From NCBI GenBank assembly GCA_039566865.1, contig CM076949.1:15352501-15416500 (forward strand): a DNA stretch of 64,000 bases, in the 5' to 3' direction. Below, in pieces: positions 51,963 through 63,734 of this stretch (position 1 is its first letter; each line of letters begins with the position of its first letter). The notes beneath the pieces are model-generated. The model did not search any database and was not told the origin of the DNA. It worked only from the letters and a program-made list of their open reading frames with translations. A program made the position numbers and the translations under genes. The stretch comes from Aurelia coerulea (taxonomy: Eukaryota; Cnidaria; Scyphozoa; Semaeostomeae; Ulmaridae).

Positions 51963-53489
51963 GAGGAATCAATCTGAAATTCCTTGGAAATTTTTTACAT
52001 ACTTGGAAATTTTTACACAAGTTGAAATGGAGATATTTCAATGCCTCAAGATTTGCTAAAATTCACCCTATTCAAACAGTGTCCATTCTTCTTCTGGGAA
52101 TCCTGTCTTGGACATCTTGCAGGGTCCAGCAAAAATTTGCAAATTGGAGGAGTTGTATCAGCAGCAAGCATATTTGATGTTGCAGTATCTGAGAAAAAGA
52201 AAGGAGAATTAGAGATTTCTCATCTAACTGTTCTTTCCACCAAGTGCCCAATTGTAAAAATCAGAGATAAAAAAAACTGGTGATGGGTAATAACTGTAAT
52301 AACTGACACAACATTATTGTGGAATCATTGCTAAATTTTTAAAAGAACTGCATATGCTTTCATGCTAAGCAGCAACCAAATGTGGGTCATTTGAAGGTGA
52401 ATCAATCACAAATGAATCCTGGTATTTTGATATAAAAATAGGAACACAAAGCAAATAAGTCATAAGTTGACAATCTAAATTTTAATTTTATTGTGAGGCA
52501 AATAGTCCTTGTAAAACATGATGAAACAAGGTAATAGAGCATCAGAGCACGAGGAGACTCTGTCTGAGTACAAAAAGGCAGGACTGAAAAACAAAAGGCC
52601 ATCCATCGACAACAACAGCAAGAATGCTAAGACAATAGAATGGCCTAGGCATGGATGCTGTATTTCGTTCAAATGTTTACAAACTGAAACATGAAAATTA
52701 ACAATGTTAGCCAATTTTTCGACAAGAACTGGTTTGAGAAATTTGAAGCTGAACATCTCGCCAACACAGTGATAATAGTCTCATTTTGCAGCAGCCACTA
52801 GATTTTGCGCAAATTTCAGTTTTCTGGGGCTACTAAGTTTTCCCTCTTTCCCATTAGAAAATGGCCTGTGTTAAGAAATTAAATATTTTTGTGGTCAAAA
52901 AATGCCAGGATAAATGATCGGAATACGATTCATGAAATTATACATCCTAACGAAGCTGGGATAAAAATTTCCATGGCATAGTCATTGTTTAGACCTTCCT
53001 ACAAGCTGTCTGTTTACATGTAAACAAACAAGAGATATTTTTCGTCATCGAAAACAGCTCTAACTTTATGGCAAAAAATGAAACACTTAGCCAATTTTTC
53101 AAGAATACTGACCTGCCCCAAAATGATGCTCATATCCTGCAGATAAAATCCACAAACGTTCAGCTTGTGGCAGCCACTAGTTTTTCCACAAAATCCATAT
53201 CTCTTTTTGATTTTTCCTTGCTAAATATCGCCTTCAGCCCAAGAAAAGTAAAGCCAAATAATCCATTTTTATCGAAGCTTTCCAGGGTCGATGATTTTTT
53301 CAGCCATATTTGATCCCCTTCTCGACACATTCGGCGTGTTCTCAAACTCAAGCCGCGTCTCAAGGGGCCTGGATCACAATAGATTCCTTCGCAACTGCGT
53401 GCAGTCCCCAGAAATTCACCCCTCTCCCACCGTTCTGTTTTTGGCGGCTTGTGCAGACGCAAAAAGCACTTTGCACAGCGGTCGAAACA
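51963..53489. other. no gene recognised
   Basis: 52700-52830 and 53085-53190 share short diverged direct similarity (TTAGCCAATTTTTC, GCAGCCACTAG). No gene supported. Confidence 0.45.
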
Positions 53490-55200
53490 TTTCTGGTCTT
53501 TGCTGGCCAATGCAACAACTTCTTAAGCGATCGTAACTTCTGATTTGCCCAATTTGTTGAGATCGTTAGTCCCACAGTGTATTATTATTGTGTCTGGTTT
53601 CTTTTCAACCAGTGGTTGGGAGTAGCTTGCCATGTCCTTAATCGTGGCTCCCGGGAAGTCGTTTTGATTTGATTTGATTTGATTTTAACTTCTTTAGGCA
53701 CGGTAGCCACGTCAGTCACAGGACTGATTTACAGTGGGCCGTGCAAATACATACAATAACTAAATTAAAAGAAAAGCATACAAAATTAAATAATCTTATT
53801 TACAAAACAATCTAATAAGCAAATTAAAAGTAATGCATGAAGGAGAGAATCAGCATTCGCTGTTGGTATTGCTGATTCTTTTTTTGAATGTTTCATAAGT
53901 TTTTGATGATTTGATTTCAATGGAAAGATCGTTCCACAATTTAGCACCCTTATACGAGAAGCTCTTTTGTCCGAAGGCCGATTTGCGATGAGGAACGGCC
54001 AAATCTGTTTTGGTATTGCGCAGTTCTCTCTTGCATGAATCGGATAGCCTGACGAACATTTCTGTTAGGTAAGTGGGAGCTAGGTCATTTACCGACTTGT
54101 ACACCATTTTTAAAGTTTCTGAATTGATAAGCTCCTTGATGGTGGGCCAACCAAGTTTTCTAATGATGGGTAGAGCTGAAGCATCATAAGCACTGTTTGT
54201 GACTATTCTTGCCGCCCTATTTTGGAGTTTTTGCAACCTATTTATAGCATTGATGCCAGAAACTCCCCACACCGGGCAGCTATATCTGAGGTAGGGTTCC
54301 ACTAAACTTCTGTACATTTTCTGTACAGTAACAATGGGTAAATACTTTTTGGAGAAACGTAGCATCCCTAATCCTCGTGAAACCTTTTTCGTCACTGCTG
54401 AAATTTGCTCGTCCCAGCTCAAATGTTTATCAACAATTACCCCAAGGTATTTTATATTTTCTACGAGGGCAACATTCTCCTCACCCACCATGAAAGTGGG
54501 CTTTGCTACTCTATCATCACTTATATCTTTCAGTCGCTTTCTGCTGCCAACAACAAGACTTTGTGTTTTAGCAACATTAAGGGATAATTTATTACCTTGT
54601 AGCCAAGATTTCAAGTTACCCAAGTCATCGTTGACGCAATCGTTAATATGTGTAACTGAATCCGACGCAAACATAAGGCTTGTGTCGTCAGCATACATAT
54701 TAACGTCACAATGTTTCATATGTAGATGAAGGTCATTGATATATATGATAAATAGCAGAGGCCCTAGACAGGACCCTTGCGGTACTCCACAGGTTATAGA
54801 TTCGATATTTGAAAGCTTCCCATTAACCTTACAGCACTGTTTTCTATTAGTTAAATAAGAGCGGAACCATTTCAGTTCTTTATTATGAATACCATATAGC
54901 TCTAGTTTTTGCAATAATATTTCATGATTTACGGTGTCGAAAGCCTTTTTGAGATCTACAAAGGTAACTGCTGTATATTTACCACCCTCCAAATTCAAGT
55001 ACCAATTCAAGTACCAATCAAGTACCAATCGTATACGTAGATATGTTCGTTTTTCTCGCATTGTTCCTTTAATTTCCATGCTTTTACGTTTTTGACCATG
55101 GAGTCTCCAATAATTATCGTTATACGTTGTTTGTTTAGGGTAGGGTGGGGTAATGTGTGTCTACGGGGTAAAGTGGGTCTACTGAGCTTTTCGCTAGAAA
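53490..55200 (-). pseudogene. SGNH-type ORF1 split by a LINE insertion
   Basis: Minus strand: 55140-55045 encodes KQRITIIIGDSMVKNVKAWK and LKEQCEKNEHIYV (the GDS block of SGNH hydrolases). 53660-53490 resumes with DFPGATIKDMASYSQPLVEK and DTIIIHCGTNDLNKLGKSE (the GxND block), then a TAA and EVVALASKDQK. The two parts are contiguous in the family (HIYV..DFPGAT), so the 1.4-kb LINE between them is an insertion. ACGAT/ACGAC at the two junctions is a candidate short target duplication. The host ORF is most likely CR1 ORF1. Confidence 0.75.
53658..55045 (-). mobile_element. jockey-type LINE, 5'-truncated, (GATTT)n tail
   Basis: The minus-strand frame from about 54997 to 53850 is uninterrupted: VTFVDLKKAFDTVNHEILLQ, TCGVPQGSCLGPLLFIIYIN, VNMYADDTSLMFA (catalytic YADD), IKYLGVIVDKHLSWDEQI, YLRYSCPVWGVSGINAINRL, RAARIVTNSAYDASALPIIR and GAKLWNDLSIEIKSSKTYET. 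The 3' UTR ends with a GATTT-repeat tail at 53666-53688 (read on the plus strand). The 5' border has a short tandem AAGTACCAATC repeat at 55000-55035. Endonuclease and RT start are missing. Confidence 0.9.
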
Positions 55201-56510
55201 TATCCTTTCTCGTTAAATGCAAGAAAGGCTGGCTATTTTTCTTTTAATGTGTGCATAATAAACTGCCTTTTTACATAAAATATTCGTCTTAAATGTATCT
55301 CCACGCGTTTTATAAAATAACTTTACTGAACGGCCTATTGTGCAAGAATTTCAAAGCCCTGGAAAACTTTCTCCTGCCACTGTTGCTTTGCTTTTCTGGT
55401 CAATTTAATGACCATGAGGTGAGAGTTTGATGTTTTACAAATGAAATAACGTTTATTTCGAAGTCATTGACGCGATTGTTCTTTTTATTTTTATTTTCTT
55501 ACCAGATGAGGTAATGTGGGCCTACTGAGAATTCAGCCATAATTCAAATTAAACGAAGACTTGAATTGCTTAAAATTTTCGCACTTATATTCATCTTTTG
55601 AATCATCATCATCAGGGTTTCCTGTTACCGCAGTTGCTGTCTTGTAACCAGTAAATTGGAGTAAACATACTGCAAACATCTTTATTTGACTGTTATTTAT
55701 CAAATCTGATTACTGACTTGCCAATCGCAACGATGGTGGATCACAGCATAATGACCGTAGTTTTATTTTCGTTGCGGGCACGGGATTGCTTCTGATAAAA
55801 GGCAAAGACTGTGATTTTATTGAATAGAGAATGGTTGGGAAACGTAAGTCCAGCAATTTTTTTAATCATTTAGCCTTTCATATGCCGATTTTTTTGCAAG
55901 TTTTGAAAATAGACTCACTTTTCCCGCTCGTCGGAAAAAGTGGGCCTACTTTAGTTGCCAAAAGAGAAAATTTTTTAAAAACATTTAACTGCCTTTGTCA
56001 GAGCTGAGATTTTTTCCCAAGAAAGAAGAATAAATGAATACCTAGTTACCATAGAAACCAGTCATTGGCCAAGAAAATTGTTAAGGCATTTAAAGGGAAT
56101 AGGCATTATCGACAAGCTGCTATAAATAGGCTGAAGAAATGCCCACAGACCCATTGTTTCCTTCGCCACACAATGAAACGGCAGACGTCAAAGTTGTTGA
56201 ATATAATAGATTTTATTTTTAATTTGGCCCGGGCCAGCTTTTAACTATGTCGATTCCTTTTAATAAATCAATAATATCCTTGATAAAATGTGAAAAACTT
56301 CGATTAAATTATATTCTGTTTGCTAAAAGTTACCCATTGTCCCTTTTTTCAATTTCCTTTAATTTCAGTCTTAAGTTTCGATGTGGCTCAGTAATTTACT
56401 TAGTCAAAAATGTCAAAGTTCTGGTTAGGATGTATAGGCAAATTTGAGCTTTCAAGATTAATATATATGCTTCCAAAGCGTCAGTAACAACAAACGAGCT
56501 AAATAAATAT
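55201..56510. other. no gene; repeated GTGGGCCTACT motifs
   Basis: GGTAAAGTGGGTCTACT (55168), GGTAATGTGGGCCTACT (55510) and AAAAAGTGGGCCTACT (55934) recur at intervals of about 340-420 bp. They also resemble 35030-35063. Possibly termini of an unrecognised element. Confidence 0.35.
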
Positions 56511-56642
56511 AAATTTAAAGGCAGAAACACCGCAACACGACAAAAAACAACAGCAAATACGATTAATTTAATTGGCAAAAATTAAATTAATCGTATTTGC
56601 TGTTGTTTTTTGTCGTGTTGCGGTGTTTCTGCCTTTAAATTT
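56511..56642. repeat. perfect palindrome, 63-bp arms
   Basis: 56511-56573 and 56580-56642 are exact reverse complements around the 6-bp spacer GGCAAA. The arm carries GGCAGAAACACCGCAACACG. The right arm continues into a repeat also present at 63247-63372. Confidence 0.95.
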
Positions 56643-56716
56643 ATTCATTTTTTCGTCATCGCAAGCATCTTCGGATCCGGCAATCGACGTTGGTATCGTG
56701 GCCTTTACTTTTTCAA
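56594..56716 (+). repeat. ~125-bp dispersed repeat, copy 1
   Basis: About 87 percent identical to 63247-63372 (shared core CGCAAGCATCTTCGGATCC, then GGTATCGTGGCCTTT). At the second site it follows a hammerhead-like hairpin, so it may be the terminal part of a PLE. Confidence 0.75.
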
Positions 56717-57039
56717 ACTAAATAAATATATTCAAGTTAACTATCGAAGAACATTTTGAGAGTGATTAGATATTGATTAAAGCTAAATTCACATCGCTGG
56801 AGCCCACCAAAGCTATATATATCCTTCTAAGACACTGGGAATAGAAAAACCAATGTGTAAATATATGGAAGCCATTTCATCCTCTGTTACAAAAAATCAG
56901 AGGTTCTTTTTTCTGCAGCATTTTACTGTACACATGTCATGACAATTTATGAAAATTATTGCCAAGAATAAATTACACTTAAACAAAACAGCTCAATGAA
57001 AAATTTGCTCTTAAAGATTTATCGGTGACTGCCTGTTTG

Positions 57040-57300
57040 GCAACAGTTCACTGAGAACTGGCAACTGTCATAAGGTCTTTGAATTGTTTTATTGAAGATA
57101 ATTCAATTACCGCTAGGCAGTTTTTTTCCAATAGTCAACTATTCGCTGAAAGTAGAGGTACTTTCTTATATTGAGGTGGCTTCTAGATTTGAACAGTTTC
57201 AGGTTATGTCCTCTGGGCTTCAAACTGTTCATTTTGAAAAATAGCGATGAGGTTGTGTGGCCTAATAAGATTTTGTTAGTAAACCAGTTAGAATCATGCC
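57040..57300 (-). pseudogene. LINE RT C-terminal fragment
   Basis: Minus strand: LKPRGHNLKLFKSRSHLNIR then KYLYFQRIVDYWKK, the conserved RGHxxKLxKxR...RKxFFxxRVxxxWN tail of many invertebrate LINEs. After a frameshift come VIELSSIKQFKDLM and a stop. Dead fragment. Confidence 0.65.
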
Positions 57301-57929
57301 ACCTCACTTTTTTTAGAGATTTTATCTGGGTTTGCTGCGCTGCTATTTTTTATATCTTTGGATGTATCAGAAGAAACAGGTCACTGGTAAAGTGACTTTA
57401 CGGTGGTGACTTATTGAGTCTTACAAATTTATGGTATTGATTTCCGTAGCCTGTAAGCTTATAAACTTATATTCAAATACATTGCCTTTACCTATATTTG
57501 CCAGCAAAAAATATTTTTACTCGAAGCTACCTAAATTGTTTGAACGCTCAAAGACAAAGGGTTTTGATTTTCTGATACGTCTCAATTTGTTTTCCCAGAA
57601 AATAACTTTTTTTGGTTTGATACTTGGTTTGAAAAGGCTAGAAATAAACGTTCTCACCTCAAATCAGTGATTTGAGCGTTCGTGGTAACGTATTGTTGCC
57701 CCTGAAAATGCTGATTTTTTACCATCTTTGAAGAAATAGGCATCACTTTCTCAATTTTTGAAATGATAATGTCGCATAGTTAGCTATCCTTTGCATGTAA
57801 CTAAGTTTGTATTTTGTTTTCCATCACAAAAATCTTGGATGTCCCAACAAATCGTCAACAGTACAGCATATAAGAGCTTAAAATACCATAATAGGCAGTA
57901 ATCGATAGAGCTCCAACATATCATCGCCG
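57301..57929. other. no gene recognised
   Basis: AT-rich, nothing supported. Confidence 0.5.
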
Positions 57930-58649
57930 TTGCACATACTTTGAAACTAAGGACTTTTTTCACCAAAAGGTCCTCTTAGGCATCATTATAAGATATCCAC
58001 ATGGCCCCATTGAATTAATGTGCACAATAGCAAAATACCGGTGATTAAACTCTTTCGGAGCCTCTGCGAAGGAGCATAGACCCAATTGACTTATTCTTTT
58101 TGGTTATTTATCAAAATTATTAAGTTAAAGACACTGTGGCATACCCAAAGACAGCAAGACGTCGATTGAAAGACAGCAAGTTGGTATTCATGAAATATAC
58201 AGAGAACTAATGAAATTGATGATGCCCCGCAGCCGCATCAATCCCACGTTGTTATCCAATCTAGTTCTGTCACTTGTTGGCATTTTTTAAATTTTGACAC
58301 TGGTTGTTTGAAAAACAGTGCTAACTATGTATCAGAGAACTAAACCGTAATGTTAAAAACTTGAATTAAATGTAATTTTCGGAGTCACTAGAGTGTTATC
58401 TCGGCTGTTTGAAAAACTTGTCTGTGAGCAGTTGTACAATTACTTAATTTCAAATGAAATGCTGTTTTCGCATCAATCAAATTTCAGAAAGCTACACTCA
58501 GTCCTCGACTGTTTGTCAATTTTCTCTACGCCCCAGCTCAATTGTTGGCCAACATATACCTCAAGGTATTTAGTGTTTATGACTAAAGAGATTTCAAAGG
58601 CGTTAGAAATGCTGCACTATTCCAAACAATACCTCACAATAAAGTCAGT

Positions 58650-59033
58650 GCACACTACACGTTTTTTTTATGAGAAACTGGTTTATAAGAACCAGTCTAC
58701 GATGACCAAAAATTTAAGAGAAACTCTAGTGCTACGCTCAAGAATAGTTAAGAAACTCTTAACATTCAAATTATGTATGTCTCTTTTATTCTATCTCTCT
58801 CTAACAAAGGTACCTTCATCTTTTTTAACTTTTAACTACAAAAATTGGTAATTTTTGCCTGAATGTGCTTGACTTATTCGTGATGACAATGCCAATGTAA
58901 AATGGAAGCCCTTTGTCGAGAAGAAGTCTCAAATTTGAACAATATCGCAATTTTAGGCCCAAAAAAATAAGAAACAAATTAAAAACTTTTAGTACTAAGT
59001 GCTGATCCAAGTTTCTTATAAAAAAAACGTGTA
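58650..59033. mobile_element. MITE inserted in LINE
   Basis: Inverted ends TACACGTTTTTTTTATGAGA and its near complement at about 59006-59033. Removing the 384 bp restores the LINE order (TIKSV to MYKSLVE). Confidence 0.7.
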
Positions 59034-59314
59034 TGCAATGTATAAAAGTCTGGTAGAGCAATATTTTCAATATTGTTGCCCAGTATGGGGGCATGCGGAA
59101 TCAGGGCAAGAGACAAACTGCAAAAACGACAAAATCATGGGGCTAGAATCGTAACCAATAGCCCTTACAACGCTTCTGCTCGTCCCATTATAAAGTGACT
59201 AGACTGGCAGAAAGTGAATGATTTGATTGTAACGAAAACATTTAAAATGGTATGCAAGTATACAAATGATGAGGCTCCCTCGTATCATGCATGCCTGTTC
59301 AACAAGTCATTAGA

Positions 59315-59553
59315 AGCCACAGGGAGCCCAGGAATAATTAGTAAATTCTTTCTTAAAATAGATCTGAAAAAGCGCTGCGTAGGAAACTGCGAATGAAATG
59401 CGTAGGCTTTGAGCTGCGAAGGAAATTTGAAAGACGTTCAAATTTCCTTCGCAGCTCAAAGCCTACGCATTTCATTCGCGGTTTCCTACGCAGCGCTTTT
59501 TCAGATCTATTTCAAGAAAGAATTTACTAATTATTCCTGGGCTCCCTGTGCAG
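59315..59553. mobile_element. palindromic MITE, hAT-like, with direct repeat AGAAGCCA
   Basis: Arms 59315-59431 and 59437-59553 are about 97 percent inverse of each other with a 5-bp spacer; ends are CAGGGAGCCCAGG and its complement. AGAAGCCA occurs just outside both ends, and its removal with one copy restores LINE codons (SLEA-STREL). An 8-bp duplication and a CAGGG end suggest hAT, as inference. Confidence 0.8.
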
Positions 59554-59700
59554 AAGCCAGTACAAGGGAACTTCGGAACACCAAAACAGATCTTTTGTCC
59601 CGTATCTACCAGCGACATGTGGCCAAAAATGCATTTCTTTCAGAGGGGTGAAATTATTGAATGGCCTTGAGGCAAAATCAAAATTAACAAAAATATAGTT

Positions 59701-60603
59701 TGCAAATATATGTATGTATATAAGTGACAACATTACCCTCGTACCCTGTTTAAAGAAATAAAATGAAAATGGAATGTAGTTCGAAACAATCCTACTTTCT
59801 TGCGACAAACTTCGTTCCCATTTTTCGCGTGGACGCACTATATTTGTTGCCTGGAGGAAAGCCAGGTTAACTGCCAGGAACTCAAAGAAGGAATTTAGAA
59901 GAGCTTGCAAACGGCACTACCTAGAAGTAGACTTTTCACTAGGACACTTGGGATGACATGAAGGTTAAGGAAATACACAGGTTTGAATGTTGTGCTCAAT
60001 CGACCTACTTTGCAAAGAATGTAAAGTCATAACAATGGGAACTTAGGTTCAAAAGCCCTCAATGCTCCAGTAGATGGCTCTTCCTTTGTGCCCACCTCCT
60101 TCATAGTGTATACTTCTCATTTACAAAGAAATATACTTCTTTGCTCCCATAATATTAAAAATTTCTTCAAGGACCGTCTCGTAGGTATATCAGTGACATA
60201 AACTCTTTAAAACTTATGTCTCATTCTGATTCGTGGCAAATTAAGGTTGTTCCCAAATTGTGTTGATATCATGTGAACGCAGCTTTCAGCTCTCATCAGA
60301 TTCCATGCATTCACAGGCATTTCTACATTTTCACTTTATACGGAGCTTAGCAAACGCGTTGGATTTCCAAACGAAGTCAAAAGTACCTTTTATTCTCTGT
60401 AATCTCATGGATGTACTCGCAAAATTTCCTTTCCATATATACTGAAAATATATGCTAAAATGAACTTAGGTAGCAGATACTGTGCAGAAGCTTTAGTTGT
60501 TCCTGCAGAAAGAGTTTGTGCACGCGACCGGCGCGGCAGCGGCCTTGGCTGACCCAATTTTTTTTACCTGTTTGGTAGTTTAGTGTTGTGATGCATGGTT
60601 AGT
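59701..60603. other. no gene recognised
   Basis: No supported feature apart from a short GC-rich patch at 60520-60550. Confidence 0.45.
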
Positions 60604-61005
60604 ACTGTTTTTCAAACAAACCATGTCAAAATTACAAAGATTTAAAGAACCGACAAAAACAAGATGAATAACATTAGGTTTGATGTGGCTGCGGGGCACC
60701 ATCGATTTCATTAGTTCTCTGTGTATTTCATGAATACGATCTTGCTGTCTTTCAATCGACTTCTTGCTATCTTGGAGTCTGCCAAAGTGTCTTCCTGCTG
60801 TCTTTAACTTGATGATTTTATCAAATAACCAAAAAGAATAAGTCAATCGGCTCTATGCTCCTTCGCAGAGGCCCAGAAAAACTTTAATCACCTGTATTTT
60901 GCTATTGTGCAAATTTTTTCAATGGGGCCATGTGGATATATGATAATGATGCCTAAAAGGACCTTTTGGCGATAAAAGTCCTTAGTTTCAGAGTATGTGC
61001 AACGA

Positions 61006-61699
61006 AACTTCCTTTTTAAGCGTTTAAAGTAGGTTTGGCCTACAGCCTATAATCAGAAACTGCAATATAACACAAAAAAGCATAAGAGCCTTCAATGCAA
61101 TGGGAGACCGATGCAGAGCATGCGCAGCAAATGTTGGCCAACGAATGAAATTTTTTATAAAATGATCAATAATGGTCGTTGTTCATATTAGATAGGACTA
61201 AAGTAAAATATCATCAACCTTATCACTCAAGATCAGCATTACCTTTCCTCATTCCTTTAGTCGTTTTGATCCACGAAACAACCCTCTGTCATCGCCTGCT
61301 CTAGAAATCTGAATTACCTACTGCAATATTGTGTTGTTGAGCACACCAAATTCGGTTCAGAGGATATCAGCTCCTAAACCAACCCATAAAGAATGTAAAA
61401 TTTATTGCATGAGTCCATGGCATTCAATCGCCATTGCAAATGCATCTTGAATGTGGCCCGTTTTTTCGGTGCACCCGGTAGAAATTGGTCAATAGCAATA
61501 CATGCACTTCTAAAAATTTCTCAAGCAAAGGTACGAGATCGAGAGAGTCCTTGTTGCAATCACAACAACCCTGCAACCCTGTCAGTCCGATTATGCCAAG
61601 GTATTAGAACTTATTTTCTTGTCACGTTTTTGCTTCTTAAATGTCTGAGTTTACTTCTCGTGATAATATCCTATCCTAATTGATTTTTCTTTCACTTGT
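61006..61699. other. no gene; lone mariner-like end
   Basis: CGGTGCACCCGGTAG at 61470-61484 resembles the right ends of the TA-flanked MITEs. Nothing else is supported. Confidence 0.35.
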
Positions 61700-62060
61700 G
61701 TAATACCTAGATCATACCCTGTTTCCATGGTAACCAGGTATTCTGTTATCAAGGGTAATTGTCAAAATGCATTTTTGATCATATTCCTTACTTCTTAAAT
61801 ACACCTCGGTTTAGTTATCTTGAAACTACCCTTTCCTAAAGTAATGTTTCTTTCTCTTTGGTAGCAATATGGACAATACCTCGTTTCCATGGTAACCAGG
61901 TATTCTGTTATCGAGATTAATTGTCAAAATGCACTTCTGATCATCTTCCTTACTTCTTAAATACACATCGGTTTACTTGTCTTGGAAATGCCAAAAGTAA
62001 TGTTTCTTTCACTTTAATAGCAATACGGATGATACCTCATTCCCATGGCAACGAGGTATT
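61700..62060. repeat. ~163-bp tandem repeat, 2-3 copies
   Basis: Copies start near 61707, 61872 and 62031 and share CGTTTCCATGGTAACCAGGT and CTTCCTTACTTCTTAAATAC. A more diverged copy may lie at 61590-61700. Each unit holds the imperfect palindrome ATACC..TTTCCATGGTAACCAGGTAT. Confidence 0.8.
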
Positions 62061-63190
62061 TTCTTGGATGGCACCATATTAGTAAGGGAAAATTAATAAG
62101 AATCCGTGACCAAATCGCCGGGACTTTGGTTTGACACTTGTTTTGACATCAGAACACAGAGAAGATTAAAATAAAATTGGGGGTCCCTCTTGAAAATGCC
62201 AGGAACACCTCCACAGCGGCCCAAATAGCTAGGCTGCGGCTCATGTAACGCCAAATGCTCAATTTGAAGCCATTATAACAAAAAGGTGAGTAAATCATTG
62301 CATTAAGTATGTAGTAAATGAAAATAAATCAATTTTGAACACCAGAGAGGGGATAAAACCGGTCTTAATGGCATTTAACAGAGCAAAAAAGCATATGCTC
62401 CTCCGTAGAGGCGCAAAAATTGAATGTTCTGCTTTTCTTGCCGCTAAAATGTTTCCAGTGCAATCAGGGGGTCCAAGACAAGAGATTTTCTAAGCATTAA
62501 GATTGGTTCATGATGATGATTAATTGTTGGCGTTGCATTATTGGCTATTGGTAGGAAATTGGCCTGATTTTCCTTGCCTCCATCGTTGATTAATCATTCA
62601 ATAATCATCAACTTCCTCATCTTTACCTTCATTAATATTTGCGCGTTCTTTTTCAATCTTATTATTGTAATTTCTCCTTCATCATCAATGGCATCATCAA
62701 CAACCAACTCATTATTTTCTGGAGCCTAAATCTTAGCGATGTTGATAGAGCCAAGTGCATCAGGCAGCATTTTTACCTAAAGTACTAGATCTTTGAATCG
62801 AAAATGTAAGCTGAGACTGTTAGAAATCTGTAGTTAGCTAATCTTCCCATAGCCTTCTAGTTTGATGAATTCGTTCATTTGTATAGATACGAAGAATTCA
62901 GCTTCTTAGGTTAACTAACCCTTTAGATCTTCGGGAAACGCCTTTTTTAATATAGAAATATGCCCTTTCTAGATAGAAAACGACGAATAAAATCATTGTA
63001 TATACATGTGAGAAACTTCAATGCAAGGCCTTTCAATTGCATTACAACTAGTATTACAAATAGTAAAACTTAAAATGAGTTATATGAGAATCTATTTGAA
63101 ATATACATTTGATCTTGAACTTGAACTTGCCAAAGTATGTAGTCTAAAGAAGTCAGCCTGCAACGTTGAGAATGTTCAACGGGGGAGTTT
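62061..63190. other. no gene recognised
   Basis: AT-rich. CATCATCAA-type runs at 62640-62705. No supported feature. Confidence 0.45.
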
Positions 63191-63204
63191 TCTTCATTAC
63201 AGCC

Positions 63205-63372
63205 CTGAAGAAGTCCTGCATGGCAGGACAAAATATTTATTCAACCATTTGCTGTTGTTTTTGTTGTATTGCAGTGTTTCTGCCTTTGAACTTATTAATT
63301 TATTCGTCACCGCAAGCATCTTCGGATCCGACAATCGACGCTGGTATCGTGGCCTTTCCTTTTTCAAATTAA
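63205..63372 (+). ncRNA. hammerhead-like hairpin and PLE-like end
   Basis: CTGAAGA (63205-63211), one A, a 7-bp stem GTCCTGC/GCAGGAC with loop ATG, then AAAA where the other copies have GAAA (a CG to CA change would explain it). The dispersed repeat also seen at 56594-56716 follows at 63247-63372. Confidence 0.45.
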
Positions 63373-63734
63373 GTTTTCTTGGCATGATGGCAAACATTTC
63401 ATGCAGTGACGATAGCTCTATTGAACTGGAAATATCCCGCTTACTACTAATGAGCACCAACTGCTCTAGTCGTTCTTCTCCCATTTTTGGACGCAAGTAT
63501 GTGTTAATCAATTTCACTTTGCTATACGATCACAAACGGCACAAAAAGATCTCAGAATGACGAGATCATTTTTAGCATTAGATGACCAAGAAAGCGAGAC
63601 CGAACACAGACGTACCCCTACCTTAAAATGTGTATGACATTTTTGGACGAATCTAAATTACTGCATTTCCAAAACGGTGGTGGGGTGGGTATTTACCCCC
63701 CTCCCCATACCCTCCTGTTGCTCCGTCATTGGAA

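Larger units (their letters stand above)
58393..59700 (+). pseudogene. jockey-type LINE RT, interrupted by two MITEs
   Basis: Fragments in order on the plus strand: LSRLFEKLVCEQLYNYLISN (RT fingers), ISKALEMLHYSKQYLTIKSV (58580-58645), then after an insertion MYKSLVEQYFQYCCPVWGHA, RIVTNSPYNASARPII, VNDLIVTKTFKMVCKYTNDE, and after a second insertion STRELRNTKTDL. These match the LINE at 53850-54997 segment by segment, so it is the same family. Internal deletions remove the catalytic palm. Confidence 0.75.
57930..61005. repeat. inverted arms (~400 bp) around nested insertions
   Basis: 57930-58325 and 60604-61005 are inverted copies at about 80 percent (for example GTTGCACATACT, CCACATGGCCCCATTGAA, TCTATGCTCCTTCGCAGAGG in the right arm, AGACAGCAAG). 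Between them lie a LINE and two MITEs. The arms may be long terminal repeats of a DNA element. A shorter relative of the ATGCTCC..CG.AGAGGC motif is at 62395-62413. Confidence 0.65.

Noticed and set aside
52041..52283. 80-residue ORF as a host exon
   Set aside because: No convincing splice sites or recognised domain; left unannotated.
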